From assembly GCA_036496605.1 (NCBI GenBank), contig DASXKV010000006.1:52640-116639 (forward strand): DNA of 64,000 bases, read 5' to 3'. The notes beneath the pieces were generated by a model. It had not been told where the DNA came from. It was given only the letters and a program-made list of their open reading frames with translations, and searched no databases. Below, piece after piece: positions 1 through 9,985 of this stretch. The translations under genes were made by a program, and so were the position numbers. Every line of letters begins with the position of its first letter. Position 1 is the stretch's first letter. This stretch comes from Gemmatimonadaceae bacterium (GTDB taxonomy: Bacteria; Gemmatimonadota; Gemmatimonadetes; Gemmatimonadales; Gemmatimonadaceae).

Positions 1-245
1 AGCGATTCCGTGAGGCTGCGGGTACGAACGACCGGCGGCGTGAGGTCCTCCACTTCCTCGGAGAGATCACCACGTCTGACGAGCATGCGTTGCGCCGGCT
101 CCAGGCGAATCGAGCCCACCCCTGCCGGGGCGACCGAGGCGCCGGGTCCCAGCACGGGCGCTCCGGCGCGTTGGGCGATATGACATCCGGCGGCAGCGAG
201 TACCACTACGACAGCGAACGCGGGGCGAAACACGGAACGAGTCAT
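1..245 (-). CDS. Lipoprotein of unknown function, partial (C-terminus beyond window)
   Basis: The ATG at 243-245 opens a frame running off the left edge. The first residues are a basic stretch (MTRSVFR), then a hydrophobic run rich in Val and Ala ending in LAAAGC, a clear lipobox with the lipidated Cys at about residue 22. The mature part that is visible (APVLGPGASVAPAG, then a segment with RRGDLSEEVEDLTPP) does not match a family I recognise. It should be an exported, lipid-anchored envelope protein. It is the last visible gene of a same-strand run that begins with the ABC permease at 9437, with 90 bp between it and the M14 gene upstream. The lipobox makes the coding call fairly secure; the function is unknown. 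Confidence 0.6.
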   Translation of the reverse strand, partial: MTRSVFRPAFAVVVVLAAAGCHIAQRAGAPVLGPGASVAPAGVGSIRLEPAQRMLVRRGDLSEEVEDLTPPVVRTRSLTES

Positions 246-335
246 AGAGCACCTCCCATACGGTTAGGGTGCACGCGACAGCGCCCGTGGTACACGTACG
301 GAGATTGAGGGTTTCACCGAGTCGTTCTGCTTGGC

Positions 336-3300
336 CTACTTCGAGTCCAGCTTCCTCCCCACGTTCAGATTGTCAAAGTTCATAACCGTATTGAACACGA
401 GGAAATACGACCCGATCGTCTCGCCGCGATAGATCGGGTTGTTTGCGAACAACACCACGTGTCCCTTCTCGAGCGGCGCGTCGATGACGGCCGGGCGTTG
501 GGCGATGTCGGTCCCGCCGTCGAGGAGACCCGAGACCAGCAGGTCGCGTTGATCGGCGAAGCGCACCGCGACACGTGGACGCTGGTCGGGTGGGATCACG
601 CCGACCGGGTTGCGCAAGATCTCATCGGTCACCGGCGCGGCTTGCCACGGCTGCACGGGCGTTGGGCGAGGCGCGTCGAAGCGTTCGTCGAGCGGCCGTC
701 CCTGGACCACGTCCGGATCGTCTGGGGTGCCGCGACCGGTCGCGCGCGCTTCGCCATTGCCAGCACCAAAGCGACCGCCGCCGCGTCCGCCACGCACGCT
801 GCTGACGCCGAAGCTCTGGCCGTTCGCGCTGTACAGGGCGAGGCTGTCCTTCACGCCATAGACGATCGGGCTAGCGTCGTCGACGATCCGTGAACGGAGG
901 AGCGTGCCGACCACTTCGCCTCGGCGCGGCTGATTGACGCTGACTCCGTTCGCGAGGCCGAACTGCACCGCGAAGTCGGCCGTGTTTTCGACGCTGACGA
1001 GCACGCCACCGCGCCTGACGAAGCTCTCGAGGTTCGCCAACCCCTGCCAGCCGAGTCCTGGGCGGAGATCCTCGGTCTGTGCCAACACTCCGATGTTCGG
1101 CGTCTCCGGCGTCTTCTTCCACGGGAGTGGATTTCGCCACTGTGGAAGTCCCTGGATGATCGCGTTGGCGTTGCCGCCCGCCGGTGGGAAGAGGATGACG
1201 TCGTACTTCGCATTGAGCGTTGCGTTTTTCGCGACGTCCTGCGTCGAGATGTAGTCGTAGGGGATCTGGAGGAAATCGAGCGCCTGGCGCCACCACCCTT
1301 CGGTCTGGGTGTTCTGCCAGGTATGCAGCAGCGCGATGCGCGCGGCGCGCAATGGATGCAGCTTGACGTTAGGCGCGGCGGCCGACGCGTACGCGGAAAT
1401 ACCGAGCTCCTTCGTTAGGCGATCGAGGTCGCCTTGCGACACGTTGCGGATGACGAACGAGCCCCGGTTGAAGTGCTTGCCGTCGGCGTCGAACGGCGCT
1501 TCGGCCGCTTGAAAGTCCGCATTCCTAAGCTTGTATCGGAGCGTCGCCAGCGCGTTGTCCCCGTTGTGGTTGACGAGGAACACGCCACCCGAGCCCGTGA
1601 CGCCGCCCGGCGCTTTGATCTCCCCCGTCACGCGTTCCATGGGAACGTCGAGAACTTTGGTATCCGTGGTGCGGACAGCGCGTACGCCGAACCCTTCCGG
1701 GAACGTCCAGCCAGTGTCGTCGTAGGGATTCTTCTGCGGATCGTTCGGGCTCCAGTACTGATAGTCGAGGAGCGCGTCGGCGATGCGTGAGTACGGCTGG
1801 TCCATGCGGATGACGTAGCTGCCCGCGGGGAACTGTCGAGTTTCCGTCACCTCGGTCGGGCGTGGCGGTGCACTGTCGCCCTGCGTTGCCGCTCCGCGTC
1901 CAGCCCGGCCGCCCCGGCCTTCCGCGGGACGCCTAACGACCACCGTGACCGAGAAGGGCCGCGTCGCCCGCGAGATCTCGACCGCCTGTTTTTGCAGCAC
2001 GCGAAGCAGATCCGCCTGCGCGCCGCGACGCGGATCGTCCGCCGGCAGCACGTACGCCGCGGGCCCTTCTGTTTTCGGCTTCAGAATCGAGCGTTTGCTT
2101 TTTTCGTAGAAATTCTCGAGGAAGGTACGTCGATTGTTGGCGATATAACTCAGCGAGACGAGTATCCCCGTCTGCTCGTAGTTGTTGTTGTTGCGGAGGG
2201 ACCACTTCACGTGCGCGAGCGGCGGATTCTGGCGATACCAGGTCCGCTCCGTCTCGCTCGGGCTGAGCGTGCGATCGAGTGTCTCCGCGGTGCCGCCATT
2301 ACCGAAGGTCTCGTACAAGCGGCTGATGCCGTTGTGCGTCGCCGCGATGAACATCAGGTAGCCGGGCGACCACGTATCGAACTGCCCGTGCGCGAAGACG
2401 CCGGGCATCCCGAAGCGCGTCATCTCCTGCACGTTGTTCCAGCCGATCATCTGCCATTCGTTCGTGAGCAGCGGATCCAGCCACGCATTGAACGGCCCGT
2501 CCCCGATCGTATTGTCGTACATGAACGGCACGGACTCGTGGAGGTCGTGCAGTACCTGCGCCTTCCAGTCCACGAAGGTGTTGAGGACGTTCTGGGTGAG
2601 CTTGAGCGTCATCCCCATCGCGTCGCGATTGTTGTCGTGACGCACGTAGTGCCCCCAGTACACGAGGTCCGGGTACGTCGCTCCAGGGTGCTTCATGTGC
2701 CAGTTGAAGATGTCGACCATGCGGTCGCGTCCGTCGACCTCGACAATCGGTGTGATGAGCGTGATGAGATGGTCGCGGATGTTCTTGATATACGGACTCT
2801 CATCGACGGCGAGTCGGTAGGCGAGCTCCATGAGGGCCGTCGGCGCGCCCGACTCGGTGGAGTGGATCGTCCCGGTGATGTAGTACACGGGCGCCGCGTC
2901 GGCGGCGATGCGACGGGCCTCGTCGTCGTTCATGCCGATCGTGCGCGGGTCGGCGAGCTTGGCCAGCTTCGCCTTGTTCTCGTCGAGCTTCGCCATCAGC
3001 TCTTCCGATGCCACGGCGACGGCGACCATCTCGCGCCCTTCTTCAGTCCTGCCAATTGAGTACACTCTCACCCTCGGCGACGACTTCGCGAGGAGACGCA
3101 TGTACGCGTACACCTCCTTGGAGTCGGGGAGCTTCGTCGGCGCGCCGGCGATGTCGCCGAGGACAGCCTTGGGCGTCGGGACGGTCTTGGAGGCGGGCAG
3201 GTAGTCGACGAGGGGCGAGAGGAAGAACGGCTCGGTGGTGTACTCGTGGATCTTGCGCGTGTACTCCTCGTCGATCGCCTGGCCGGGATCGCGGCCAGGT

Positions 3301-3416
3301 CGGGCGGCGGAGAGATCGGCCGCGCTCGAACCCTGCTGAGCGGTCGAGTTTTGCGCCGGCAACGGCGCAGCCATCAGCAGAGTGAGAAGGACCAACGCGG
3401 AACTGAAGCGAGTCAT
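336..3416 (-). CDS. M14 family zinc carboxypeptidase, exported
   Basis: Secreted metallopeptidase of about 1026 residues. I place the start at the ATG 3414-3416 rather than 15 codons further out, because it begins a normal signal peptide (MTRFSSALVLLTLL... ending PLPAQ) and has a GAGG ribosome site upstream. The M14 zinc motif HxxE is seen as H185-STE188 in TGTIHSTESGAP, and a second His lies in HDLHE (about 290-294). The C-terminal third (GGVLVSVENTADFAVQFG) resembles the glutamine-amidotransferase-like domain often attached to large M14 proteins. Two Arg-Gly-rich low-complexity inserts occur at about residues 492-519 and 872-900. Probably degrades peptides in the periplasm or outside the cell. 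Same strand as the VPS10-like gene, 124 bp downstream of it. Family call strong; substrate not known. Confidence 0.88.
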   Translation of the reverse strand: MTRFSSALVLLTLLMAAPLPAQNSTAQQGSSAADLSAARPGRDPGQAIDEEYTRKIHEYTTEPFFLSPLVDYLPASKTVPTPKAVLGDIAGAPTKLPDSKEVYAYMRLLAKSSPRVRVYSIGRTEEGREMVAVAVASEELMAKLDENKAKLAKLADPRTIGMNDDEARRIAADAAPVYYITGTIHSTESGAPTALMELAYRLAVDESPYIKNIRDHLITLITPIVEVDGRDRMVDIFNWHMKHPGATYPDLVYWGHYVRHDNNRDAMGMTLKLTQNVLNTFVDWKAQVLHDLHESVPFMYDNTIGDGPFNAWLDPLLTNEWQMIGWNNVQEMTRFGMPGVFAHGQFDTWSPGYLMFIAATHNGISRLYETFGNGGTAETLDRTLSPSETERTWYRQNPPLAHVKWSLRNNNNYEQTGILVSLSYIANNRRTFLENFYEKSKRSILKPKTEGPAAYVLPADDPRRGAQADLLRVLQKQAVEISRATRPFSVTVVVRRPAEGRGGRAGRGAATQGDSAPPRPTEVTETRQFPAGSYVIRMDQPYSRIADALLDYQYWSPNDPQKNPYDDTGWTFPEGFGVRAVRTTDTKVLDVPMERVTGEIKAPGGVTGSGGVFLVNHNGDNALATLRYKLRNADFQAAEAPFDADGKHFNRGSFVIRNVSQGDLDRLTKELGISAYASAAAPNVKLHPLRAARIALLHTWQNTQTEGWWRQALDFLQIPYDYISTQDVAKNATLNAKYDVILFPPAGGNANAIIQGLPQWRNPLPWKKTPETPNIGVLAQTEDLRPGLGWQGLANLESFVRRGGVLVSVENTADFAVQFGLANGVSVNQPRRGEVVGTLLRSRIVDDASPIVYGVKDSLALYSANGQSFGVSSVRGGRGGGRFGAGNGEARATGRGTPDDPDVVQGRPLDERFDAPRPTPVQPWQAAPVTDEILRNPVGVIPPDQRPRVAVRFADQRDLLVSGLLDGGTDIAQRPAVIDAPLEKGHVVLFANNPIYRGETIGSYFLVFNTVMNFDNLNVGRKLDSK

Positions 3417-3540
3417 TCCGGACCTCGGAGAAGGTAGAGAGTAGTTGTATGCAGCAGACAACTTAACGCGCGCGACTGTGTCGGCGAGCGCCGTGACTTG
3501 GCAGCGGCGCCTCAGGCTTGGAGAACTGTTGGGACGCGGA

Positions 3541-6500
3541 TCAGCGACCGGTGATGAGGGTGTCGGTCAGCGCCGTGACCTTACCCGACATCGCCTTGTT
3601 GAACGCCGGCACGTCCTCCGTCATCACCTTGGCGTACTCCGCCTTTGCCGCCGCGAGATCCGACTCGATCTGTGCGAGCACCTCGAGCGACGTATCCGTC
3701 GGCCGAGAATCCGCGCCGCCGGCGACGTCACCCGCCCCCGTGCCGACCTCGCCCGAAAGCCAGATCAGGTTCAGATACACCTTGTACGCCTCGACGTAAT
3801 ACTTGTCGTCGCTGTTGAGATCGGACTTCGTGAGCAACCGTAGCTCGACGCCGAGGAGCTTTCCGTCGAGTGCTGCCAACGCCGACGACGCGTCGGCCGA
3901 CGTCGCGGGCGCCTTGCGCTGATCCTCAATCTGACGCCTAACGATTTCGAGCTTGTTGATCATCTCCGCCGCGGCGTTCAGATCGTCGCGAATGCGGATC
4001 TGCGTCTGCGTCGAAGCGACGAGGTCGGCGTCGCTCGACGCAATCTCCGGATCGCGGAGAACCTCGAGCGGCTGCGAGGGCGTCGTGTCCTTCCCGACGA
4101 CGACCCGCACCGCGTAGCGGCCCGGCAGGCTTAATGGGCCCGTGCTCTGCGGACCCTGAATGCCCCAATGCGTGATCGGCCTAACGGCTTTGCCCTTGAA
4201 GCGTGGCTCCTCCCAGATGTGCGGATTTGCCTCGGGCGTCGTGCGCAGCTCGACGCGCTTCGGCGCGTCGTAGTGCAGATCCCAGATCGCGCGATTCAAT
4301 CCGACGCGTGTCGGCTGCTGGATCGTGCGAATCACCACGCCGGTCGAGTCGAGCACCTGGACCTTTGCCGGCGCGCGCTCGGCCGTGGCGAGTGAGAAGG
4401 TGATATCGGCGTGGCCGCTGCGCGCCTGGCGATAACCGGGGTGCGGCGTGTAGAGTCGCGCACCGGCGGCAGCGAGCTGTGCGCCTGCTCCCTCCTCGAG
4501 GGGCCCAATGTCGCGCAGAATGTAGACGCCGCGTCCATACGTCGAGACGACCACGTCATGCCACTTCTTCGGGACGACGATCCACGTCACGGGCGCCGCA
4601 GGAAGTCCTTCCTTGAATTGCGTCCAGTGCGCGCCGTCGTCGAGCGAATAAAAGAACGCGTGGCCGGTCCCCGCGAAGATCATTCCCTTCCGATTCGGGT
4701 TCTCGGCGACCGACATCATATAGGATAACGGGTGGTCGTTAGGCAGGCCGTCGCTGAGGCGCGTCCACGTCTGGCCGAAGTCGGTCGTCTTGTATAGATA
4801 CGGCCGGCGATCGTCCATCATATGAAAGTCGACGGCGACGTACGCTGTGCCGGGATCGAAGTGAGATGGCTCGATCTTGCGTATCGTTCCCCACGCCGGC
4901 AGCCCGGTCACATTCTTCGTGACGTTCGTCCAGGTCGCGCCCGCGTCCTTCGTGAACCAGATCTGACCGTCGTTCGTGCCGGTCCAGATCAGCCCGCGCT
5001 GGATCTCCGACGGCGCGATCGCGAACACCACCTCGCCGTAGAACTGGCCAAGGTTATCGCCGACGATGCCGCCCGAGGAAACAATCCGTGAGGGATCTCG
5101 AGTCGAGAGATCCGGACTGATCACGCGCCAACTTTGCCCGCCGTTGGACGTACTGAAGATCACCTGGCAACCATAATAAACCGTGTTGTGATCGAACGGA
5201 TCGATCGCGAGCGGCGGCGTCCAGTGGCAGCGGTACTTGAGATCGTTAGGCGGCGAATCCAGCGTGTGGAACCACGGACTCACGGAGCGCGCCTGTTTCG
5301 TCTTCGCGTTCCAGCGCGTGACCTCGTCGCCGTAGCACGAGGCCCACACGATATCGGCGTCGGTCGGATCAGGAAGTGTAAATCCCGACTCGCAGCCGCC
5401 GAGGCCGTGATCCCACGTCGAGAAGCCGCCGCCACGGCCGCCGCCCTGGTCCTCGAAGGCATTCGAGTCGGCGGCCATGACGCTGTCGCGCCGCGTCCGT
5501 CCGCTGTCTGCGTTAGGCGGCCGGCGCGGTGGGACCGAATCCGGCCGGCCACCGAGAGCGCCCGCGCCGCGTCCGCCGCGACCACCCGGAGCGAACACGC
5601 CGCCGCGTCCGCCGGTGGGCGCCTCCGGCGCCGTGCTCGGCCCACGCATCGTGCCGTTGTCCTGGCGGTTGCCGTACACCCAGTAAGGAGTCTGGTTGTC
5701 GACGGCGACGTGATACATCTGCCCGTTAGGCAGCGACACGTTCGTGAAGCTCTTCCCGTGATTCACCGTGATGCGCGCGTCGGCATCGTTCGTGAGCGCG
5801 AAATGATCCGCGTTCTTCGGATCGAACCAGATATCGTGGTTGTCGCCACCCCACGGCACGGTCTGGAACGTGACGCCACCGTCCATCGAGCGGAAAAAGC
5901 TGCTGTTCGCGATCAGAATCTCGTTCGCGTTGCTCGGCGAGACCGCGACGCGAATGTAGTATCCAGCACGCCCGATGAGCGCGCGCGTCCAGTTCACCGG
6001 GCGCCAGTTGGCGCCGCCGTCGTCCGAGCGCCAGAACGAGCCCTGGTCGGGAGTCTGAATCAGCGCGTACACCCGGCGCGAATCACTCGGCGCCACCGCG
6101 ACGTCGATCTTGCCTAACGGGGACTTGGGAAGTCCGGGACTCGCGACCTTGCTCCAGCTCGTGCCGCCGTCGCGCGAGACGTAGAGGCCGCTCCCCGCAC
6201 CGCCGCTGAACATCGCCCAGGTGTGCATCTCCACCTGCCACATCCCGGCGAACAGCACCGACGGATGCTTCGCGTCGATCGTGAGACCGGAGCAACCGGT
6301 GTTCGGATCGACGAACAGCACGCGCTGCCAATTCTTGCCGCCATCGGTCGTGCGATACACGCCGCGCTCCTGCTGCGGGCCAGTGACTCGGCCGAGCGCA
6401 CAGACATAGACGATGTTCGGATTGGTCGGATGGACGATGATACGTCCGATGCGCCCCGTCTCACGGAGTCCGACGTTCTTCCATGTCGCGCCCGAGTCGT

Positions 6501-6891
6501 TGGACAGATAGACGCCGTCGCCCATGACGTCGGCGTCGCGGATCGCCCACGCCTCACCGGTCCCCGCCCAAACCATGTTCGGGTTCGACGGAGCGACGGC
6601 GAGCGCGCCGATCGCCTGCACCGCCATCGAGTCGAACACAGGGCGGAACGTGGCTCCGCTGTCGCTCGACTTCCACACGCCGCCGGACGCCGAGCCGACG
6701 TACCACACGCGCGGGTCGCCCGGTACACCCGTCACGGCGGCGAACCGGCCGCCACCAGACGGTCCCATCAATTGGAAGCGAAATGGGTCTTCAGGACGCT
6801 GCGGCCGACGGCCGGGCTGCTGCGCCGAGAGAATGGTGGACTGGAGAAGAAAAACCGAGAGGACGACGCGAAAGTTGCCGGTGATCGACAT
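3541..6891 (-). CDS. VPS10/sortilin-like Asp-box beta-propeller protein, exported
   Basis: A protein of 1116 residues with a signal peptide (MSITGNFRVVLSVFLLQS... LSAQQ). Its body is built from BNR/Asp-box blades, visible as SSDSGATF, TTDGGKNW, SRDGGTSW, RSDDGGANW, STSNGGQSW and TTDFGQTW, the pattern of VPS10-domain proteins annotated as glycosyl hydrolases in Gemmatimonadota and Acidobacteriota. Residues about 417-499 are an Arg-Gly-rich low-complexity loop. The last 160 residues are predicted helical (INKLEIVRRQIEDQR). Start codon has GGAG seven bases upstream. Catalytic activity cannot be inferred from blades alone; a binding or scaffold role is as likely as glycosidase. It lies between an ABC permease and the M14 peptidase on the same strand and may be co-transcribed with them. 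Confidence 0.82.
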   Translation of the reverse strand: MSITGNFRVVLSVFLLQSTILSAQQPGRRPQRPEDPFRFQLMGPSGGGRFAAVTGVPGDPRVWYVGSASGGVWKSSDSGATFRPVFDSMAVQAIGALAVAPSNPNMVWAGTGEAWAIRDADVMGDGVYLSNDSGATWKNVGLRETGRIGRIIVHPTNPNIVYVCALGRVTGPQQERGVYRTTDGGKNWQRVLFVDPNTGCSGLTIDAKHPSVLFAGMWQVEMHTWAMFSGGAGSGLYVSRDGGTSWSKVASPGLPKSPLGKIDVAVAPSDSRRVYALIQTPDQGSFWRSDDGGANWRPVNWTRALIGRAGYYIRVAVSPSNANEILIANSSFFRSMDGGVTFQTVPWGGDNHDIWFDPKNADHFALTNDADARITVNHGKSFTNVSLPNGQMYHVAVDNQTPYWVYGNRQDNGTMRGPSTAPEAPTGGRGGVFAPGGRGGRGAGALGGRPDSVPPRRPPNADSGRTRRDSVMAADSNAFEDQGGGRGGGFSTWDHGLGGCESGFTLPDPTDADIVWASCYGDEVTRWNAKTKQARSVSPWFHTLDSPPNDLKYRCHWTPPLAIDPFDHNTVYYGCQVIFSTSNGGQSWRVISPDLSTRDPSRIVSSGGIVGDNLGQFYGEVVFAIAPSEIQRGLIWTGTNDGQIWFTKDAGATWTNVTKNVTGLPAWGTIRKIEPSHFDPGTAYVAVDFHMMDDRRPYLYKTTDFGQTWTRLSDGLPNDHPLSYMMSVAENPNRKGMIFAGTGHAFFYSLDDGAHWTQFKEGLPAAPVTWIVVPKKWHDVVVSTYGRGVYILRDIGPLEEGAGAQLAAAGARLYTPHPGYRQARSGHADITFSLATAERAPAKVQVLDSTGVVIRTIQQPTRVGLNRAIWDLHYDAPKRVELRTTPEANPHIWEEPRFKGKAVRPITHWGIQGPQSTGPLSLPGRYAVRVVVGKDTTPSQPLEVLRDPEIASSDADLVASTQTQIRIRDDLNAAAEMINKLEIVRRQIEDQRKAPATSADASSALAALDGKLLGVELRLLTKSDLNSDDKYYVEAYKVYLNLIWLSGEVGTGAGDVAGGADSRPTDTSLEVLAQIESDLAAAKAEYAKVMTEDVPAFNKAMSGKVTALTDTLITGR

Positions 6892-6975
6892 GCTCTTGCT
6901 CCATTAGCGCTCGTTCGACGGATCAACGATACGAGCGGCACGAGCGAGAGCAAGGTCACTCCACTAACCAGATTG

Positions 6976-7001
6976 TCATCCTTGAGCGAAGCGAAGGATC
7001 A
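6976..7001. repeat. Family D palindromic repeat, copy 1 (slightly diverged)
   Basis: A 25-26 bp imperfect palindrome with core GAGCGAAGCGAAGGATC. Related copies are at 12641-12665, 12707-12730 (inverted) and 44999-45023. This copy contains one extra base (CTTGAG instead of CTGAG) and its last three bases, 6999-7001, are the TGA stop of the ABC permease gene. Such elements resemble the REP-like intergenic palindromes seen in several phyla. Confidence 0.75.
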
Positions 7002-9437
7002 ATCGCCGAGTCGAAGCGCCTTCACCGGATCCTCACTAGCGGCGCGCCTTCCCGGGACGACGCACGCGCCCGCCGCCACGATGAGGACGATGATCGTCAC
7101 ACCAACGAGTGTCAGCGGATCGGCGGGAGAAACCTCGTACAGGAAGCCCGAGAGTGAGCGGCCAGCGATCACTGCCACCACGACGCCGATCGCACAACCG
7201 ATCCCGGCGAGGACGAGTCCCTCGCGGACGATCATCCGGAGCATCGTCGCGGGCTCGGCGCCGAGTGCGACGCGGATGCCAATCTCCTTTCGCCGCTGTG
7301 TGACCGCGTAGGTGAGAATTCCATAAATGCCGACGGCGGCGAGCGTCAAGGCCAATGCCGCGAAGACGCCGAGGAGAAGCATGACGAAGCGCGGTGGGTC
7401 GGCCGACGCGGCGAGTGTCCTGCCTAACGGGTCGATCTTCGCCACCGGTAGGCTCGGATCGAGTCCGCGCAGTGCATCGCGAATCACTGCCGCGAGCGCC
7501 GCCGCATCGCCGCGTGAGCGCACGACGAGGTGCATCTTCCGGAATGGGAACTGATGCTCGCTGAAGTAGAGCGCCGGCTCGGTGGCACTCTGGATCGACG
7601 CATTCTTCACGTCGCGAACGACGCCGATCACCTCGTGATCGTCGCCAGCGACGATACGGGCGCCTAACGGGCCGACGTATCGTACGGTGGTGACGATGCG
7701 CTTGCCGATTGGACTTGCTCCCGGCCAGAGCTGGCGCGCGAGCGTCTCGTTTACGATTGCTACACCTGGTGCGTGCGCGTCATCGCGGGGCTCGAAAACG
7801 CGGCCCGCAACGAGCGGAACGCGAAGTGTATTGAAGTAGCCGTCGTCGACGGTGTGATACTGCGCTGTCGGCTCGTCTCCCGAAGGGGGCAACGGCATGT
7901 CTCGCACGCGGAAGGGAATCCGCCAACCTGTCTCGAGGGGGAGAAAGTTGCTCGCACCGGCGGCGGAAACCTCGGGTCGGCTGCGGAGGGCCTGCACCAG
8001 ATTCGTGTAGAACAGATCGACGCGCGCGAAGTCCTTGTACGCGACGTCGGGAAGTTGCACATCCGCGGTGAGCACCGAGGTCGCGTCGACGCCGAGGTCC
8101 GCGCGCAGCAATCGCGAGACGCTGCGGACGAGCAGCCCCGCTCCGGCCAGCAGCATCACCGCAAGGGCAACCTCGGCGATCACGAGCGTGGCGCGCGTGT
8201 GGCGCGCTCCGGCGGAGCTGCCGCGAGCTCCCGCTTGAAGTACGCGCTGCAGCTCGGTGCGCGACTGGACGAGCGCCGGCGCGAGACCAAAAGCGACCGC
8301 CGTGAGCGCGGCAATGGCCGTCGCGAAGAGAAGAACCGGTGGGTCGACGCCGATCTCCTGCGCGCGCGGAATGTGGATCGGCGTCCAGGCGAGGAGGCCC
8401 TTCACGCTGATGACGCCAATCACCGTACCAAGCAGGCCACCGAGGATGGCGAGGAGGAGACTTTCGGTGAGAAAGAGCCTAACGAGACGCGAGCGGCTCG
8501 CACCTATCGCGGCGCGTACTGCAACCTCTCGCCGACGCGTCGTTGCCCGAGCGAGGAGGAGATTCGCGACGTTGAGGCACGCGATCGCGAGCAACACGCC
8601 CGCGGCGCCAAACAGCGCGAACAGCGCGGGACGAAAGACGCCCGCCACCTCGTGGTCGAGGTCGACGGCACGTGCGCTCCATCCGGCGTTCGTCGCCCGG
8701 TTCTCGTCGCCGAGCCTAACGGTGAGGGCGCTCAGCTCACGATTGGCAGCACCGGTGGTCGCATGAGGCGCGAGGCGCGCCACGGCTTCCATGAAATGCG
8801 CGCCGCGGCTGTGCTGCGCCGGATTCCAGATCATGCCCTGCCACAGATCGGTCTCGCCGGGAAAGGTGAAGCCCGGCGGCATGACGCCGACGATCGTGTA
8901 CAGGAATCCATTCAGGCGCACGCCTCTCCCAACGGCACCCGGGTCCCGCTGAAACCGGGACTCCCACAGTCGATCGCTGATCACCACCTCGAGCGCTTTC
9001 CCGTAGAGTCCCTGCTCAGGCGTGAAGGCGTGGCCGATACGGGGGCGCACGCCGAGGACGTCGAAGAGATTGCGCGTCGTCTCGACGCCACTCACACGAA
9101 TCGCATTGCCGTTGGCGTCGTCGGAGAGGTTCAGCTCGGGCCTCCACCACGCGGCCGCGTCGACGAAGGAGCCTGTGAGTCCTCGGTAGTCGAGAAAGTT
9201 CACTGGCGAGAGAGGCTCGTGCTCGAGCGCCTTCGCGTGGTTGGTCTCCCAGATTTGGACGAGGCGGTCGGGGTCCGCATATGGCAGCGGGCGCAATACG
9301 ACCCCATTCAACATGCTGAAGACCGCAGCGGTGGCGCCGGTCCCCAGGCCTAACGCGAGAACCGCGGCGATCGTAAAGGCAGGCGCGCGCAGGAGGCTGC
9401 GCAAGGCGAAGCGGAGATCACTGATGAGGTTGTCCAT
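6999..9437 (-). CDS. ABC transporter permease, ADOP/MacB-FtsX type
   Basis: An 812-residue integral membrane protein with the architecture of the acidobacterial duplicated orphan permease (ADOP) group: an N-terminal MacB periplasmic core domain after the first transmembrane segment (FTIAAVLALGLGTGATAAVF), an FtsX domain at about 285-400, a second periplasmic domain, and a second FtsX domain at about 690-805 ending in the family signature VPGRRAASEDPVKALRLGD. No ATPase gene is adjacent, typical of these orphan permeases. The family exports macrolide-like compounds or peptides, or acts on the envelope in MacB-type systems; the substrate here is unknown. The stop codon lies inside a family D repeat. 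Heads the minus-strand block with the VPS10 and M14 genes. Confidence 0.9.
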   Translation of the reverse strand: MDNLISDLRFALRSLLRAPAFTIAAVLALGLGTGATAAVFSMLNGVVLRPLPYADPDRLVQIWETNHAKALEHEPLSPVNFLDYRGLTGSFVDAAAWWRPELNLSDDANGNAIRVSGVETTRNLFDVLGVRPRIGHAFTPEQGLYGKALEVVISDRLWESRFQRDPGAVGRGVRLNGFLYTIVGVMPPGFTFPGETDLWQGMIWNPAQHSRGAHFMEAVARLAPHATTGAANRELSALTVRLGDENRATNAGWSARAVDLDHEVAGVFRPALFALFGAAGVLLAIACLNVANLLLARATTRRREVAVRAAIGASRSRLVRLFLTESLLLAILGGLLGTVIGVISVKGLLAWTPIHIPRAQEIGVDPPVLLFATAIAALTAVAFGLAPALVQSRTELQRVLQAGARGSSAGARHTRATLVIAEVALAVMLLAGAGLLVRSVSRLLRADLGVDATSVLTADVQLPDVAYKDFARVDLFYTNLVQALRSRPEVSAAGASNFLPLETGWRIPFRVRDMPLPPSGDEPTAQYHTVDDGYFNTLRVPLVAGRVFEPRDDAHAPGVAIVNETLARQLWPGASPIGKRIVTTVRYVGPLGARIVAGDDHEVIGVVRDVKNASIQSATEPALYFSEHQFPFRKMHLVVRSRGDAAALAAVIRDALRGLDPSLPVAKIDPLGRTLAASADPPRFVMLLLGVFAALALTLAAVGIYGILTYAVTQRRKEIGIRVALGAEPATMLRMIVREGLVLAGIGCAIGVVVAVIAGRSLSGFLYEVSPADPLTLVGVTIIVLIVAAGACVVPGRRAASEDPVKALRLGD

Positions 9438-9510
9438 GCGGAATTGGACAACGGCTGGTGGCTGGTGGTTGCTGACTGGATAGCGGGCGGAGGGCAGAGA
9501 GTCGTTGCTC

Positions 9511-9545
9511 TAACCCCTAACCCCTAACCCTAACCCCTAGCCCCT
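9511..9545. repeat. Family A tract: CCCCTAA-type heptamer repeats
   Basis: Four near-perfect tandem units of CCCTAAC/CCCCTAA followed by CCCCTAGCCCC. The tract ends two bases before the stop of the small gene at 9548. Related G-rich versions (TAGGGGC units) are at 19020-19056, 30560-30588 and 36838-36870. It looks like a telomere repeat but occurs inside the chromosome between genes. The preceding stretch 9449-9480 carries GGCTGGTGG-type sequence resembling family C. Confidence 0.7.
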
Positions 9546-9547
9546 CC

Positions 9548-9790
9548 TCACGTCCTCCAACTCAGCTCATACAGCTCCGAGTCGTTCAGCACCTGCCAAT
9601 CCTTTGGGTAGGCCCGAACCCGGCGGAATCCGGCCTCGGATTCGAAGATCAGCGATGGAGCGTCGTCGGCGAAGCTGACCTCCCGTACGCGCCAGACACG
9701 CCCCTCCTCGTCGGCGACCGCTCGCCACGGTCGATCCGAGCGGCTACGCACGCGCCCATAGGCGCTGCGGCTGGGATCGACGGAGCTCAT
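9548..9790 (-). CDS. Small conserved-type hypothetical protein
   Basis: An 80-residue cytoplasmic-looking protein starting at the ATG 9788-9790; an alternative ATG at 9898 would add 36 residues that look less protein-like. It has one compact motif-rich half (GRVWRVREVSF, then FRRVRAYPKDWQVLNDSEL, ending LYELSW). The pattern, with Trp and charged residues near the end, recalls short unannotated proteins of Gemmatimonadota. No signal peptide or membrane segment. It is transcribed away from the ABC permease gene start and its 3' end touches the family A tract. Function unknown. Confidence 0.5.
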   Translation of the reverse strand: MSSVDPSRSAYGRVRSRSDRPWRAVADEEGRVWRVREVSFADDAPSLIFESEAGFRRVRAYPKDWQVLNDSELYELSWRT

Positions 9791-9985
9791 TGGCGAAGCG
9801 ACTCTGGGGGCGCCGACAACATGTTTGTTGGTGTATCGGAAGCTGGATGCCACAGGTTCGAAAATCAACCGATTCACCTGTCGAGAGCGCCGTGCCATCT
9901 CGACGACCGAGCCGACGGTCGGACCCCTAACGACGTAGCGCCGCTGGGTTGAGACGGCCTAACGCGGCCAAGAACGTAGCTACCG

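Noticed and set aside
7773..9353. 526-codon open frame on the plus strand
   Set aside because: It lies opposite the ABC permease gene; translation is Arg/Glu-rich with no fold-like pattern. GC-rich antisense frames are often open.
9511..9545. Telomere-like repeat marking a linear chromosome end
   Set aside because: It is flanked by genes on both sides and other family A tracts occur inside the window; it is an intergenic low-complexity tract.
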